DNA of 64,000 bases, taken from assembly GCA_019187085.1 (NCBI GenBank), contig JABARS010000001.1:186001-250000 (forward strand). Reading direction: 5' to 3'. Below the pieces are notes generated by a model that was not told the origin of the DNA, did not search any database, and was given only the letters and a program-made list of their open reading frames with translations. The stretch's first letter is position 1, and every line of letters starts with the position of its first letter. The position numbers were made by a program, and so were the translations under genes. Source of the DNA: Pseudorhodoplanes sp. (lineage in GTDB: Bacteria > Pseudomonadota > Alphaproteobacteria > Rhizobiales > Xanthobacteraceae). Shown one piece after another: positions 44,477 to 53,652 of this stretch.

Positions 44477-46207
44477 TCAGTCGGCCTTTTCGTCCTCGGC
44501 CTTGTCGCCGCCCGCGCGCTTGAGCGCAGTGCCCAGGATGTCGCCGAGCGTCGCGCCGGAATCCGAGGAGCCGTATTGCGCGATGGCCTCCTTCTCCTCC
44601 TGCACTTCGAGCGCCTTGATCGAGACCGCGATCTTACGGGCCTTGCGGTCGAACTGCGTCACGCGCGCATCGACCTTCTGACCGACCTGGAAGCGCTCGG
44701 ACCGCTGATCGGCACGGTCGCGGGCGAGATCGGCGCGGCGGATGAAGGTCTCCAGCTCGACGCCGGCGATGCGTACGTCGATGCCGCCTTCCTTCACACC
44801 GACCACCTCGCAGGTCACGACGTCGCCCTTCTTCAGGTCGCCGGCCGCGCCTTCGGTCATCGGATCGCCGCCCTGGAGCTGCTTGATGCCGAGCGAGATG
44901 CGCTCCTTCTCGACATCGACGTCGAGAACGGTCGCCTTCACCATGTCGCCCTTCTTGTATTCCTCGATCACCTGCTCGCCCGGACGCTTCCAGTCGAGGT
45001 CGGACAGATGGACCATGCCGTCCACGTCGCCGTCGAGGCCGAGGAACAGGCCGAACTCGGTCTTGTTCTTGACTTCGCCTTCGACGATCGAGCCGGGCGG
45101 GTACTTCTCGACGAAGACCTCCCAGGGATTGCGCATGGTCTGCTTGAGGCCGAGCGATATGCGGCGCTTGACCGGATCGACTTCGAGGATCTGGACTTCC
45201 ACCTCCTGCGAGGTCGAGACGATCTTGCCCGGATGGACGTTCTTCTTGGTCCAGGACATTTCGGAGACGTGGATCAGGCCCTCGATGCCCGGCTCCAGTT
45301 CCACGAACGCGCCGTAGTCGGTGATGTTGGTCACGCGGCCCTTGAAGCGGGCGCCGACCGGATATTTCGCCTCGATGCCCTGCCAGGGGTCGTCGAGCAA
45401 TTGCTTCATGCCGAGCGAGATGCGGTGCGTCTCGTGGTTGATCTTGATGATCTTCACCTTCACCTGCTGACCGATATTGAGCACCTCGGTCGGGTGATTG
45501 ACGCGCCGCCAGGCGATGTCGGTGACGTGCAGGAGGCCGTCGATGCCGCCAAGGTCGACGAACGCGCCATAATCGGTGATGTTCTTGACCACGCCGTCGA
45601 TGACCTGGCCTTCCTCGAGATTCTGGACCAGCTCCTGGCGTTGCTCGGCGCGGGTCTCTTCGAGAACCGTACGGCGGGAGACGACGATATTGCCGCGGCG
45701 GCGATCCATCTTCAGGATCTGGAACGGCTGGTTGACGTTCATCAGCGGCGTGACATCGCGGATCGGACGGATGTCGACCTGCGAGCGCGGCAGGAACGCC
45801 ACGGCGCCGTCGAGATCGACGGTGAAGCCGCCCTTGACCTGATTGAAGATGACGCCGGTGACCTTCTCGTTGTTCTTGAAGGCCTGTTCCAGCTTGCCCC
45901 AGCTTTCCTCACGGCGCGCCTTGTCGCGCGAGAGCACGGCTTCACCGAGCGCATTCTCGACGCGTTCCAGATAGACCTCGACCTCGTCGCCGACCTTGAT
46001 CTCGGTGCCGCGGCCGGGTCCGGTGAATTCGCGCAGCGCGACGCGCCCTTCGGTCTTCAGTCCGACGTCGATGACGGCGACATCCTTTTCGATGCCGACG
46101 ACGATGCCCTTGACGACCGATCCTTCCTGCATGTGGCCATGCGTGAAGGACTCTTCGAGCATCTTCGCAAAATCGTCGCGCAAGGGCGCGGTAGCGGTGG
46201 CAGCCAT
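44477..46207 (-). CDS. rpsA: 30S ribosomal protein S1
   Basis: A 576-aa RNA-binding protein of the small subunit that helps initiate translation of structured or weak-SD mRNAs. Six S1 repeats are visible; the best are VKNITDYGAFVDLGGIDGLLH, VTNITDYGAFVELEPGIEGLI (each one repeat core) and VKNKTEFGLFLGLDGDVDG. ATG 46207 is chosen because GGAG lies 6 bp upstream and MAATATAPLRDDF precedes the conserved FAKMLEESF. The 196-bp leader separates it from cmk, the usual upstream neighbour. Confidence 0.96.
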   Translation of the reverse strand: MAATATAPLRDDFAKMLEESFTHGHMQEGSVVKGIVVGIEKDVAVIDVGLKTEGRVALREFTGPGRGTEIKVGDEVEVYLERVENALGEAVLSRDKARREESWGKLEQAFKNNEKVTGVIFNQVKGGFTVDLDGAVAFLPRSQVDIRPIRDVTPLMNVNQPFQILKMDRRRGNIVVSRRTVLEETRAEQRQELVQNLEEGQVIDGVVKNITDYGAFVDLGGIDGLLHVTDIAWRRVNHPTEVLNIGQQVKVKIIKINHETHRISLGMKQLLDDPWQGIEAKYPVGARFKGRVTNITDYGAFVELEPGIEGLIHVSEMSWTKKNVHPGKIVSTSQEVEVQILEVDPVKRRISLGLKQTMRNPWEVFVEKYPPGSIVEGEVKNKTEFGLFLGLDGDVDGMVHLSDLDWKRPGEQVIEEYKKGDMVKATVLDVDVEKERISLGIKQLQGGDPMTEGAAGDLKKGDVVTCEVVGVKEGGIDVRIAGVELETFIRRADLARDRADQRSERFQVGQKVDARVTQFDRKARKIAVSIKALEVQEEKEAIAQYGSSDSGATLGDILGTALKRAGGDKAEDEKAD

Positions 46208-46393
46208 AGAAACTCCTGAAGCGGTGTCGCCGGCGGTTGGTGTCATGGGCGTTCCGGACGCACGGGCCAAAGGTCCCGCAAGACCTGTGGCAACCGCCGC
46301 AAGCGGCGGGCCGGCGCGTTCAGCCGTTCGATCGGAACGATGGTTTGGTCCGGTGCCTCCGGAAGAGGCGGCGGAACGGGCTATCCTCCAAAG

Positions 46394-46418
46394 CGAAAGC
46401 CGGTTAGGCCGGCTTTCG
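46394..46418 (-). terminator. Hairpin overlapping the cmk stop codon
   Basis: Perfect 10-bp arms CGAAAGCCGG/CCGGCTTTCG (46394-46403, 46409-46418) with a 5-nt loop that contains the cmk TAA stop. On the minus strand CTTTGG follows. It is a probable partial terminator between cmk and rpsA. Confidence 0.5.
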
Positions 46419-47042
46419 GCCCGCTCGGACGGCCTCGACAATGTCGATGGCGGCCCGGACGGCAGGGTCTATAGCCAAATGCGTCGTATCCAGCAAGTGC
46501 GCGTCCGGCGCCTGCCGGAGCGGGGCGACCGCCCGGCCGGTGTCGCGCGCGTCGCGGGCGAGGATGTCGGCCAGCACGGCCGCTTCGTCGGACGCCTCGC
46601 CGCGGCCCTGCAGTTCGAGCAGGCGCCGCCGGGCGCGCTCCTCGGGCGTCGCGGTCACGAAGATTTTCACGTCGGCATCCGGCGCGATAACTGTTCCGAT
46701 GTCGCGACCGTCGATGACGGCGCCGGGTCTGGTGCGGGCGAAGCTGCGCTGGAACGCGATCAACGCCTCGCGCACCTGCGGAATGGCCGCGACCTGGGAG
46801 GCCGCTTTGGCCACGTCATCGCCCTTGAGCGCGCTTGCGGGATAACGGCCGGGCTCGAACGCCCGCGCGGCGGCGACCGCCGCGTCGCGGTCCGCAGGAT
46901 CGCGCCCGCCCTCGATCACCGCCTTCGCCACGCCGCGATAAAGGAGCCCGCTGTCGAGATGCCGCAGGCCGTAATGCGCGGCGAGACGCTTGGCAATCGT
47001 ACCCTTGCCCGAAGCCGCCGGTCCGTCGATGGCGATGATCAT
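46404..47042 (-). CDS. cmk: Cytidylate kinase
   Basis: Phosphorylates CMP and dCMP. The 212-aa P-loop kinase has [18 protein letters not shown] (4-21), the nucleotide-binding [12 protein letters not shown], and [11 protein letters not shown]. Its ATG overlaps the aroA stop by 4 bp, and rpsA follows downstream, the conserved aroA-cmk-rpsA order. Confidence 0.96.
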   Translation of the reverse strand: MIIAIDGPAASGKGTIAKRLAAHYGLRHLDSGLLYRGVAKAVIEGGRDPADRDAAVAAARAFEPGRYPASALKGDDVAKAASQVAAIPQVREALIAFQRSFARTRPGAVIDGRDIGTVIAPDADVKIFVTATPEERARRRLLELQGRGEASDEAAVLADILARDARDTGRAVAPLRQAPDAHLLDTTHLAIDPAVRAAIDIVEAVRAGRKPA

Positions 47043-48379
47043 GACAGGTCCGCCCCGAGCCGCCGCATCAGGCCGGCAAAGTCCGGGAAGCTCGTGGCGA
47101 TGAAGGCCGCATCGTCGACCGCGACCGCCCGGTCGCTGGCAAGTCCCATGACCATCGCCGACATTGCCAGCCGGTGATCCATGTGCGTGGCGACCGTGCC
47201 GCCGCCCGGCGTGCGGCCGCGGCCATGCACGATCAGGTCGTCGCCCTCGATCTCGGTCTCCACGCCGTTGACGCGCAGCATGTCGGCGGTCGCCGCCAGG
47301 CGATCGGATTCCTTGACGCGCAGCTCATGCAGGCCGCGCATGCGCGTGACGCCTTCCGCAAACGAGGCGGCCACGGCGAGGATGGGATATTCGTCGATCA
47401 TCGAGGGCGCGCGCGCCGCCGGCACCTCGACGCCGCGCAGCGCGGATGCCCGCACGCGCAGGTCCGCCATGTCCTCGCCGCCGTCGTTGCGTCGGTCCAG
47501 TATCTCGACCCCGGCACCCATCTCGCGCAGCGTCTCGAACAGTCCCGTGCGCAACGGGTTCAGCATGACGCCATCGAGCACGATGTCGGAACCCGGAACG
47601 ATCAGGGCCGCCACCAGCGGAAACGCGGCCGAGGAGGGATCGGCTGGCACCCGGATCGCGGCCGGCGACAATTCGGGCTGGCCTTCGAGCGTAATGCGGC
47701 GACCGTGTTCGCCATGCGGGGCGACCCTGACCTGCGCGCCGAAATGCCCGAGCATTTTCTCGGTGTGATCGCGCGTGGCCTCCTTCTCGATCACCGTGGT
47801 CATGCCCGGCGCACCGAGCGCGGCCAGCAATACCGCCGATTTCAGTTGCGCGGACGCCGCCGGCGGCTCGTAGACGATCGGACGCGGATCGCGCGCCCCG
47901 ATCAGGGTGAGCGGAAGATCGCTGCCACCTGAGCCGCGCGCCACCGCCTGCGCGCCCATCCGCATGAGCGGTTCGAGCACGCGCTTCATCGGCCGCTTGC
48001 GCAGCGAGGCGTCACCGTCGAATATGGCTGCGATCGGACAGCCGGCAACCGCGCCCATGACAAGACGGCAGCCAGTCCCGGAATTCCCGAAATCGAGCAC
48101 GTCACGCGGCTCGGCAAATCCGCTTACGCCGGTGCCGCGGACGCTCCAGGCCCCCTCGCCCTCGCGGGCGACCTGTGCGCCCAGCGCCCGCATCGCCTTG
48201 GCGGTATTGATCACGTCCTCGCCCTCGAGCAGGCCGGCAATCCGGCTTTCGCCGACGGCGAGCGCCGCCAGAATCAGCGCCCGATGGGAAATCGATTTGT
48301 CGCCGGGCACGCGCACGCGCCCGTTCAGGGCGCCGGAACGACGTGCAGCGAGCGGCTGGAGGGAGGCGGCGTGGGTCAC
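47039..48379 (-). CDS. aroA: 3-phosphoshikimate 1-carboxyvinyltransferase (EPSP synthase)
   Basis: Sixth step of the shikimate pathway, joining shikimate-3-phosphate and PEP. The 446-aa protein has [18 protein letters not shown] (23-40) and [19 protein letters not shown]. The catalytic Asp-Glu region is [15 protein letters not shown], and [15 protein letters not shown] lies near the end. The GNSGTGCR and ALG segments look like the class II (Agrobacterium CP4-like) form, which is known for low glyphosate sensitivity. That is inference from family resemblance only. Confidence 0.95.
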   Translation of the reverse strand: MTHAASLQPLAARRSGALNGRVRVPGDKSISHRALILAALAVGESRIAGLLEGEDVINTAKAMRALGAQVAREGEGAWSVRGTGVSGFAEPRDVLDFGNSGTGCRLVMGAVAGCPIAAIFDGDASLRKRPMKRVLEPLMRMGAQAVARGSGGSDLPLTLIGARDPRPIVYEPPAASAQLKSAVLLAALGAPGMTTVIEKEATRDHTEKMLGHFGAQVRVAPHGEHGRRITLEGQPELSPAAIRVPADPSSAAFPLVAALIVPGSDIVLDGVMLNPLRTGLFETLREMGAGVEILDRRNDGGEDMADLRVRASALRGVEVPAARAPSMIDEYPILAVAASFAEGVTRMRGLHELRVKESDRLAATADMLRVNGVETEIEGDDLIVHGRGRTPGGGTVATHMDHRLAMSAMVMGLASDRAVAVDDAAFIATSFPDFAGLMRRLGADLS

Positions 48380-48623
48380 GGACGTGCTTTCCGGGTCGGC
48401 AGGAGCGCCCTCCTAACATGATGGCCTTCGGCGCGTCACCGGCCTCGGCCCCGCGCCGCCGCGCATGGGGCCGCGTGGCGGCACAGCACAGGATGCCTCC
48501 CGCAGGCGCCATCCATGCCGCACAGGGACCTGCCGCGACCCTGCCGCCCGGAAACTCTATTGACAGCCGGCGATGGAGCGGCCAAGTGAAGCGCCGATTT
48601 TCCCGGCTTCCGAGGATTCACCC

Positions 48624-49070
48624 GTGGCAAAGCCAGAGCTTGGCACCAAGCGCCTTTGCGGTTCCTGCGGCGCGAAATTCTACGATCTGAGCAAGAATCC
48701 GATCGTATGTCCGAAGTGCGGCACGGTGTTCGAGGTCGTGGTGCCGGTCAGCCGGGCGCGGTCCGACGCCGCGGGCAAGGCCGCCGCAGCCGCCGCCGCG
48801 GCTGGGGCCAGCAGCGCTGCCGCCATGACCAACGAAGTCGAGAGTCCCGAGACGGAGGGTGCCGAGTTCGTTTCGCTGGAGGATGCGGACGCCGAGGCGC
48901 AGGGCAAGTCGAAAGCCGCTGCCGACAGTGACGAGGTGCCCGATACCGACGACATCGAGGTCGAAGACGACGAGACCATGGACGACGCCGCGTTCATCGA
49001 GGAAGAGGAAGGCAGCGACGACGTCACCGACATCATCGGCGACGGCATCGAAAAGGAAGACGAGACTTAA
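48624..49070 (+). CDS. TIGR02300-family zinc-ribbon protein
   Basis: A 148-aa protein with an N-terminal zinc ribbon (LCGSCGAKFYDLSKNP, then VCPKCGTVFEVV; two CxxC pairs) and a long, very acidic C-terminal region rich in Asp and Glu. The alphaproteobacterial family is conserved but uncharacterised. GTG 48624 is chosen because family members begin AKPELGTKRLC. The acidic tail suggests contact with a basic partner such as RNA polymerase or ribosomal proteins, which is speculation. Divergent from aroA, followed by tRNA-Ala. Confidence 0.8.
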   Translation: MAKPELGTKRLCGSCGAKFYDLSKNPIVCPKCGTVFEVVVPVSRARSDAAGKAAAAAAAAGASSAAAMTNEVESPETEGAEFVSLEDADAEAQGKSKAAADSDEVPDTDDIEVEDDETMDDAAFIEEEEGSDDVTDIIGDGIEKEDET

Positions 49071-49116
49071 GGTCGCTCCGGAAGTATGGTAGGCGACCTG
49101 CCGCGGACGCGGCATC

Positions 49117-49192
<76 letters not shown>

Positions 49193-49346
49193 ATTTCTCC
49201 CACCGCGACCGCCGATCGGACATGGCCCGTTTTCTGAAACCCGTTCTTTGGAAATTCAGTTCGGCCGGCGGCGCTCGTCCTGCAGCCGCGTACGGCAGCC
49301 AGTCCATGGCGTCATAAGGCGGAACCGGCGCGCCGCAGGTACGCTT

Positions 49347-49377
49347 CTTGAACACCAAACCGCATCCGCCCATATTA
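49347..49377 (+). promoter_or_regulatory. Possible heat-shock (RpoH-like) promoter of hsp20
   Basis: CTTGAA (49347-49352), 16 bases, CCCATATTA (49369-49377). This resembles the RpoH consensus CTTGAA...CCCATnT, and the spacing is close to but not ideal for it. It lies 85 bp before the small heat-shock gene. Confidence 0.45.
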
Positions 49378-49381
49378 TGGG

Positions 49382-49409
49382 CGTGACCGGGCAGGTCTGC
49401 CCGGTCACG
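49382..49409 (+). other. Perfect hairpin in the hsp20 mRNA leader
   Basis: 12-bp arms CGTGACCGGGCA/TGCCCGGTCACG (49382-49393, 49398-49409) with a GGTC loop, directly after the -10-like element. It would form the 5' end of the hsp20 mRNA. No T run follows. It may stabilise the message or be the first hairpin of a ROSE-like thermosensing leader. Confidence 0.5.
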
Positions 49410-49461
49410 GGGGCGCCTTGCGAGGGCCCCGTCAAAGTCGCTTGTTTGAAAGGGCTTTGCG

Positions 49462-49887
49462 ATGTCCCGAGTGCCATCGTTATCCAGTCCGTTTCTGCTG
49501 GGCTTCGACGATATCGAGCGTGCGCTCGACCGCGTCGCCAAAGCCGCCGACGGATACCCACCCTACAATATCGAGCGTCTGGCGCGCGACGACCACAATC
49601 CGGAGCGTTTGCGCATCACGCTTGCCGTTGCGGGTTTCACAATCGACCAGCTCGACGTGACCGTCGAGGAAAGCCAGCTCGTGATCCGCGGTCGCCAGAC
49701 CGAGGACAAGAGCCGGCAATATCTGCACCGCGGCATTGCCGCGCGCCAGTTCCAGCGCACCTTCGTGCTGGCCGAGGGGATGAATGTGCTGGGTGCGGAT
49801 CTGAAGAACGGTCTGCTTTCGATCGATCTCGCGCGTCCGGAGCCGGAACGCGTCGTGCGCACGATATCGATCACGCCGCACGATTAA
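49462..49887 (+). CDS. Small heat-shock protein, Hsp20/IbpA family
   Basis: A 141-aa ATP-independent chaperone that holds unfolding proteins. The alpha-crystallin domain (~35-130) includes PPYNIERLARDD, LRITLAVAGF and LVIRGRQTED, and ends in the conserved RPEPERVVRTI segment that docks on neighbouring subunits. ATG 49462 follows AAAGGGC as a weak ribosome-binding site. Rhizobial hsp20 genes often have ROSE RNA thermometers in the leader; here TCGCT (upstream) and AGGGC near the start could pair. A DUF1150 gene follows and is usually linked to it. Confidence 0.93.
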   Translation: MSRVPSLSSPFLLGFDDIERALDRVAKAADGYPPYNIERLARDDHNPERLRITLAVAGFTIDQLDVTVEESQLVIRGRQTEDKSRQYLHRGIAARQFQRTFVLAEGMNVLGADLKNGLLSIDLARPEPERVVRTISITPHD

Positions 49888-49938
49888 CGATGGAACCGTG
49901 CCTCGCAGGAGGCATTGAGGAAGAAGGGAGTCGAGTCC

Positions 49939-50202
49939 ATGACCAACGACCCTGAAACCACCAAGACCGTGATGTCCGCGCAGGCTTTTGCCGGGCTCGG
50001 CGACGGAGAGATCGCATACGTCAAGCCGATCATGTCGGAGGACGTGAATGAGCTTTATCCGGGTGCGCCCCCGATGCAGCCGGGTATGAGGCTGTTCGCC
50101 CTGCACGCGGCGGACGGCACGCCGATCCTGCTCACCGATACGCGCGAAGCCGCGATCGCGAACGCCTGGAGCCAGGAACTGGAGATGGTCAGCGTCCACT
50201 GA
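49939..50202 (+). CDS. DUF1150-family protein
   Basis: An 87-aa soluble protein with the DUF1150 features: FAGLGDGEIAYVKPI, LFALHAADGTPILLTDTREAA and NAWSQELEMVSVH at the C-terminus. The function is unknown. ATG 49939 follows GGAG at a good distance. It lies 51 bp after hsp20, a linkage I recall in many Hyphomicrobiales, and so may be heat-induced with it. Confidence 0.85.
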   Translation: MTNDPETTKTVMSAQAFAGLGDGEIAYVKPIMSEDVNELYPGAPPMQPGMRLFALHAADGTPILLTDTREAAIANAWSQELEMVSVH

Positions 50203-50230
50203 CGAGGCCGGGCGGCAACGCCGCCGACGG

Positions 50231-50692
50231 TCAGGCCGCGGCGGAGGACGGCAGCGTCAATACCGCATAAAGCGCTTCGCTGTCGCGCGATTCACGCAGC
50301 TTGTGGGCAATTTCCGGATCGCGCAGCAGACGCGCCACCTGGGCGAGCGCCTTGAGGTGATCGGCCCCCGCACCTTCGGGGGCGAGCAGGAGGAAAATCA
50401 GGTCCACCGGCTGGCCGTCGAGCGATTCGAAGTCGATCGGTCGCTCGAGCCGCGCGAACAGGCCGAACAGGCGTTCGAGCTTCGCCAGCTTGCCGTGCGG
50501 GATCGCGATGCCGTGGCCGATTCCCGTCGAGCCGAGCTTTTCCCGCTGCAACAGCGTCTCGAAAATCACACGCTCGTTCTGGCCGCACAGCGTAGCCGCG
50601 CGCGCGGCAAGCTCCTGGATCGCCTGCTTCTTGCCATTGACCTTGAGCGCGGGAATCACCGCGCTCGGCGTGACAAAATCGATGAGCGGCAT
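50231..50692 (-). CDS. ptsN: PTS IIA-like nitrogen regulatory protein
   Basis: EIIA-Ntr of the nitrogen phosphotransferase system, 153 aa. It is phosphorylated on His66 (GIGHGIAIPHGKL) by the PtsP-PtsO chain and regulates potassium, nitrogen and other pathways in its two forms. ATG 50692 is chosen because MPLIDFVTPSAV is the conserved N-terminus. It is downstream of rpoN as usual, but the hpf gene that normally stands between them is absent. A sigma-70-like promoter lies 62 bp upstream. Confidence 0.94.
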   Translation of the reverse strand: MPLIDFVTPSAVIPALKVNGKKQAIQELAARAATLCGQNERVIFETLLQREKLGSTGIGHGIAIPHGKLAKLERLFGLFARLERPIDFESLDGQPVDLIFLLLAPEGAGADHLKALAQVARLLRDPEIAHKLRESRDSEALYAVLTLPSSAAA

Positions 50693-50753
50693 TGGAAACG
50701 GGTCCGAAAGGTCCGTGTCAGTGTTTGTTAACGATGCTATCGGGAGGCGGCGG

Positions 50754-50782
50754 ACCATAAGGACCACCTGCCGTGGCGTCAA
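50754..50782 (-). promoter_or_regulatory. Probable sigma-70 promoter of ptsN
   Basis: On the minus strand TTGACG (50782-50777), 17 bases, TATGGT (50759-50754). The boxes and spacing are good, 62 bp before the ptsN start, so ptsN need not depend on rpoN read-through. Confidence 0.55.
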
Positions 50783-50833
50783 TGGGTTTTGATGACGTGA
50801 ACCGGCTGTATTTTGCAGCAATGCCAAGACATG

Positions 50834-50862
50834 AATCTGGAATTATTAATTCCAGATTTTTT
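50834..50862 (+). terminator. Orphan plus-strand intrinsic terminator in AT-rich DNA
   Basis: Perfect 12-bp arms AATCTGGAATTA/TAATTCCAGATT (50834-50845, 50847-50858) with one central base, followed by TTTT on the plus strand. Both flanking genes run on the minus strand, where CATG follows the stem instead. No plus-strand gene is known to end here. Confidence 0.6.
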
Positions 50863-50996
50863 AGAAAAATCTTATTCCATTCCGATATCCGCGCATGCTG
50901 CGGCTGCGCCGTGCGGCATCCGCCGATGCGCTGATATGCAGGTCCTGCCGCGCGGCATGCACAATCGCGATCAATAGGGAACATACGCAGATCGTT

Positions 50997-52541
50997 TCAG
51001 CGCACAAGCGCGACCGCCTGCTTGTCGCGCCGCCTTTGTACCGATGAGGGGATGCGCATCGCCTCGCGATATTTCGCGACCGTGCGGCGCGCAATGTCGA
51101 TTCCGCTTTCGCGCAGTTTGTCGACGATCATGTCGTCTGAGAGAATGGCCTCCGGCGCTTCGGCGTCGATCATGATCTTGATGCGGTGGCGCACCGATTC
51201 GGCCGAATGCGCTTCGCCGCCGTCGGCGGCCGCAATCGCCGACGTGAAGAAATACTTCAGTTCGAAGATGCCGCGGCTTGTCGCCATGTATTTGTTGGCG
51301 GTCACGCGCGACACCGTCGATTCATGCATCGAGATCGCATCCGCCACCGTCTTGAGGTTGAGCGGGCGCAGGTGCTGGACGCCGTGCGTCAAGAACGCAT
51401 CCTGCTGTTTCACGATCTCGGTGGCAACTTTCAGGATCGTGCGGGCGCGCTGATCGAGCGCGCGGATCAGCCACGTCGCCGATTGCAATTGCTCGGCGAG
51501 GTAGGATTTGTCCTGGGCGTTCGCCGCCGTCTTCGAAACACGGGCGTGATAGCTCTGGTTCAGCAGAACCTTCGGCAGCGTGTCCGAATTAAGCTCGACC
51601 GCAAACGTCCCGTCCGGGACCTGCCGCACGAAAACGTCGGGCACGATCGGCTGGACCGACGTCGAGCCGAAGGCGAGGCCCGGCTTGGGATTGAGTCGCC
51701 TGATCTCCGCGATCATGTCGGCGAGGTCCTCGTCGCCGACCGCACACAGCTTGCGCAGCGACGCATAATCGCGCCTGGCGACCAGATCGAGATTGACCAG
51801 CATGGTCTGCATCGCCGGATCGAGACGGTCGCGCTCGCGCAACTGGATGGCCAGGCACTCGGTGAGCGAGCGCGCGCACACGCCGGCCGGCTCGAAAGTC
51901 TGCAGGATTTCGAGGACAGTCTCGACCTCGGCAAGCGGCGCGCCGAGCCTGTCGGCGATCACCGCAAGATCGCCGCTGAGATAGCCGGTCTCGTCGACGA
52001 GATCGATGAGGTATTGCCCGATCATCCGCCGAGCGGGATCGCTGACCCCAAGCGCGAGCTGCTCGGCCAGATGCTCGGCCAGCGTCTGCTCGGCGGAGAC
52101 GAAGGCCTCAAGATTGTAATCGGGGTCGTCGCGTCCGCCGGAGCCGACGCTCGCCCATTCCGAATAGGCGGCGACCGTGTCGTCCTGGCGGACCGTGCCT
52201 GCGCCCTGCCCGGCGTCGTCGGGGAAAACGTTGTCGAGGCGCGTACCGAGCTGCTCCTCGATCACGCCGCGGCTCGTCTCCAGCTCGCCACCCATCCATT
52301 CGTCGCCCCCCGACCCTTCTTCGGCGGCAAAAGCCGGCTCCGCATCGGTCGGCTCCAGTTCGGACGCGGCGGCATCATTGTCGCCGGCGCGCTCCAGAAG
52401 CGGATTGCGCTCAAGCTCCTGCTCGACATAGGCGGCCAGATCCAGGTTCGAGAGCTGCAGCAGCTTGATGGCCTGCATCAGCTGCGGCGTCATCACCAGC
52501 GCCTGGGTCTGGCGGAATTCGAGTCGGGGCGTCAGGGCCAT
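50997..52541 (-). CDS. rpoN: RNA polymerase sigma-54 factor
   Basis: Sigma factor for -24/-12 promoters (nitrogen fixation and assimilation, motility and others), which needs AAA+ activators. The 514-aa protein begins with the Gln-rich region I (RLEFRQTQALVMTPQLMQAI), followed by an acidic region II, the core-binding part, a helix-turn-helix (VADAISMHESTVSRVTANK) and the RpoN box as ARRTVAKYREAM. It lies downstream of lptC-lptA-lptB, the normal order in this group. Confidence 0.95.
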   Translation of the reverse strand: MALTPRLEFRQTQALVMTPQLMQAIKLLQLSNLDLAAYVEQELERNPLLERAGDNDAAASELEPTDAEPAFAAEEGSGGDEWMGGELETSRGVIEEQLGTRLDNVFPDDAGQGAGTVRQDDTVAAYSEWASVGSGGRDDPDYNLEAFVSAEQTLAEHLAEQLALGVSDPARRMIGQYLIDLVDETGYLSGDLAVIADRLGAPLAEVETVLEILQTFEPAGVCARSLTECLAIQLRERDRLDPAMQTMLVNLDLVARRDYASLRKLCAVGDEDLADMIAEIRRLNPKPGLAFGSTSVQPIVPDVFVRQVPDGTFAVELNSDTLPKVLLNQSYHARVSKTAANAQDKSYLAEQLQSATWLIRALDQRARTILKVATEIVKQQDAFLTHGVQHLRPLNLKTVADAISMHESTVSRVTANKYMATSRGIFELKYFFTSAIAAADGGEAHSAESVRHRIKIMIDAEAPEAILSDDMIVDKLRESGIDIARRTVAKYREAMRIPSSVQRRRDKQAVALVR

Positions 52542-52653
52542 GGCGCCCTTTTAGACATTCGGCACGATTTGTGCATGTAGAAAATCGGCTAGAAATCGGT
52601 CGAGCGGCGCGGACGGTAAATCGCCTTCGGCGCCTCGCGTACCGCAGGTTACC

Positions 52654-53577
52654 CTAGAGGCGGAATTCCTCGCCGAGATAGAGGCGACGGACGTCGGGGT
52701 TGTTCACGATTTCCTCGGTCTGGCCCTCCATCAGGACCTCGCCGGAATAGAAAATATAGGCCCGGTCGGTCAGGCCGAGCGTCTCGCGCACATTATGGTC
52801 GGTGATCAATACCCCGATACCGCGATAGGTCAGGTGTTTGACCAATTGCTGGATGTCGCCCACCGCGATGGGATCGATGCCCGCGAACGGCTCGTCCAGC
52901 AGCATGTAATTGGGCCGCGACGCCAGCGCGCGGGCGATTTCCACGCGGCGGCGCTCGCCGCCCGACAGCGCGATGGTCGGCGTCTTGCGCAACCGGGTGA
53001 TGCTGAATTCCTCCAACAGCGAATCCAGATCGTATTCACGACGCTTGCGGTTCGGCTCCACGACCTCGAGCACCGATCGGATATTGTCCTCGACATTCAG
53101 GCCGCGGAAAATCGATGCTTCTTGCGGCAGATAACCGATCCCGAGCCGCGCGCGCTGATACATGGGCAGCGGCGTCACGTCGTAACCGTCGAGCTCGATG
53201 CTGCCGCTGTCGGCCTTGATCAGGCCGGTGATCATGTAAAAAACGGTCGTCTTGCCGGCGCCATTGGGCCCGAGCAGCCCCACCGCCTCGCCGCGCCGGA
53301 CATACAGGCTCGTGCCTTTGACGACCTTGCGGCTGCCGAAACTTTTTTCAAGGCCGTGGGCGGCCAGATAACCCTGTCGGCCGGGAAGCCGCGCAGGCGC
53401 GCTCGTGCGCCGCGGCTGGCGCGCGGATGCAGGCTCCTCGGCCCGTGCCGGTCGGCTGCCGTTGCCGCGTCCGCTGTAAAGCTGTTCCAGCTCGGCGCGC
53501 CAAGCTTGCGACGATTTCTTCCGTTTCGGCCCGGACCGGCGGCGGCTTCCGAAAAGGCGAAGGACAAGGTCGAGCAC
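52654..53577 (-). CDS. lptB: LPS export ABC transporter ATPase LptB
   Basis: ATPase of the LptBFGC complex that pulls lipopolysaccharide from the inner membrane onto the Lpt bridge. The 307-aa protein has an unusual ~70-residue basic, Ser/Arg/Pro-rich N-terminal extension before the ABC domain. Walker A is GPNGAGKTT (103-111), the signature is [13 protein letters not shown], and Walker B is [10 protein letters not shown]. The ending [20 protein letters not shown] is typical of LptB. It is transcribed after lptC and lptA. Confidence 0.95.
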   Translation of the reverse strand: MLDLVLRLFGSRRRSGPKRKKSSQAWRAELEQLYSGRGNGSRPARAEEPASARQPRRTSAPARLPGRQGYLAAHGLEKSFGSRKVVKGTSLYVRRGEAVGLLGPNGAGKTTVFYMITGLIKADSGSIELDGYDVTPLPMYQRARLGIGYLPQEASIFRGLNVEDNIRSVLEVVEPNRKRREYDLDSLLEEFSITRLRKTPTIALSGGERRRVEIARALASRPNYMLLDEPFAGIDPIAVGDIQQLVKHLTYRGIGVLITDHNVRETLGLTDRAYIFYSGEVLMEGQTEEIVNNPDVRRLYLGEEFRL

Positions 53578-53652
53578 GTGGCCTCAGGGCTGACGGTCGA
53601 TGGGGCGGGTCATAATCCGTGCCGGGACGGCTTTCAACAAAAGCGCGCGCAG

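Larger units (their letters stand above)
50693..50996. other. Gene-free stretch between ptsN and rpoN
   Basis: In these 304 bp no credible protein gene is seen on either strand. In relatives this place holds hpf (~190 codons). It contains a probable ptsN promoter at the left, then an AT-rich block (~50808-50885) with an intrinsic-terminator-like palindrome. The AT content is unlike the rest of the window. Confidence 0.6.

Noticed and set aside
44576..46219. 547-codon plus-strand frame opposite rpsA
   Set aside because: Its repetitive Asp/Leu/Val-rich sequence merely mirrors the S1 repeats of rpsA on the other strand.
49070..49105. AGGTCGC/GCGACCT inverted repeat between the TIGR02300 gene and tRNA-Ala
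   Set aside because: Short stem, large loop and no T run; not convincing as a terminator.
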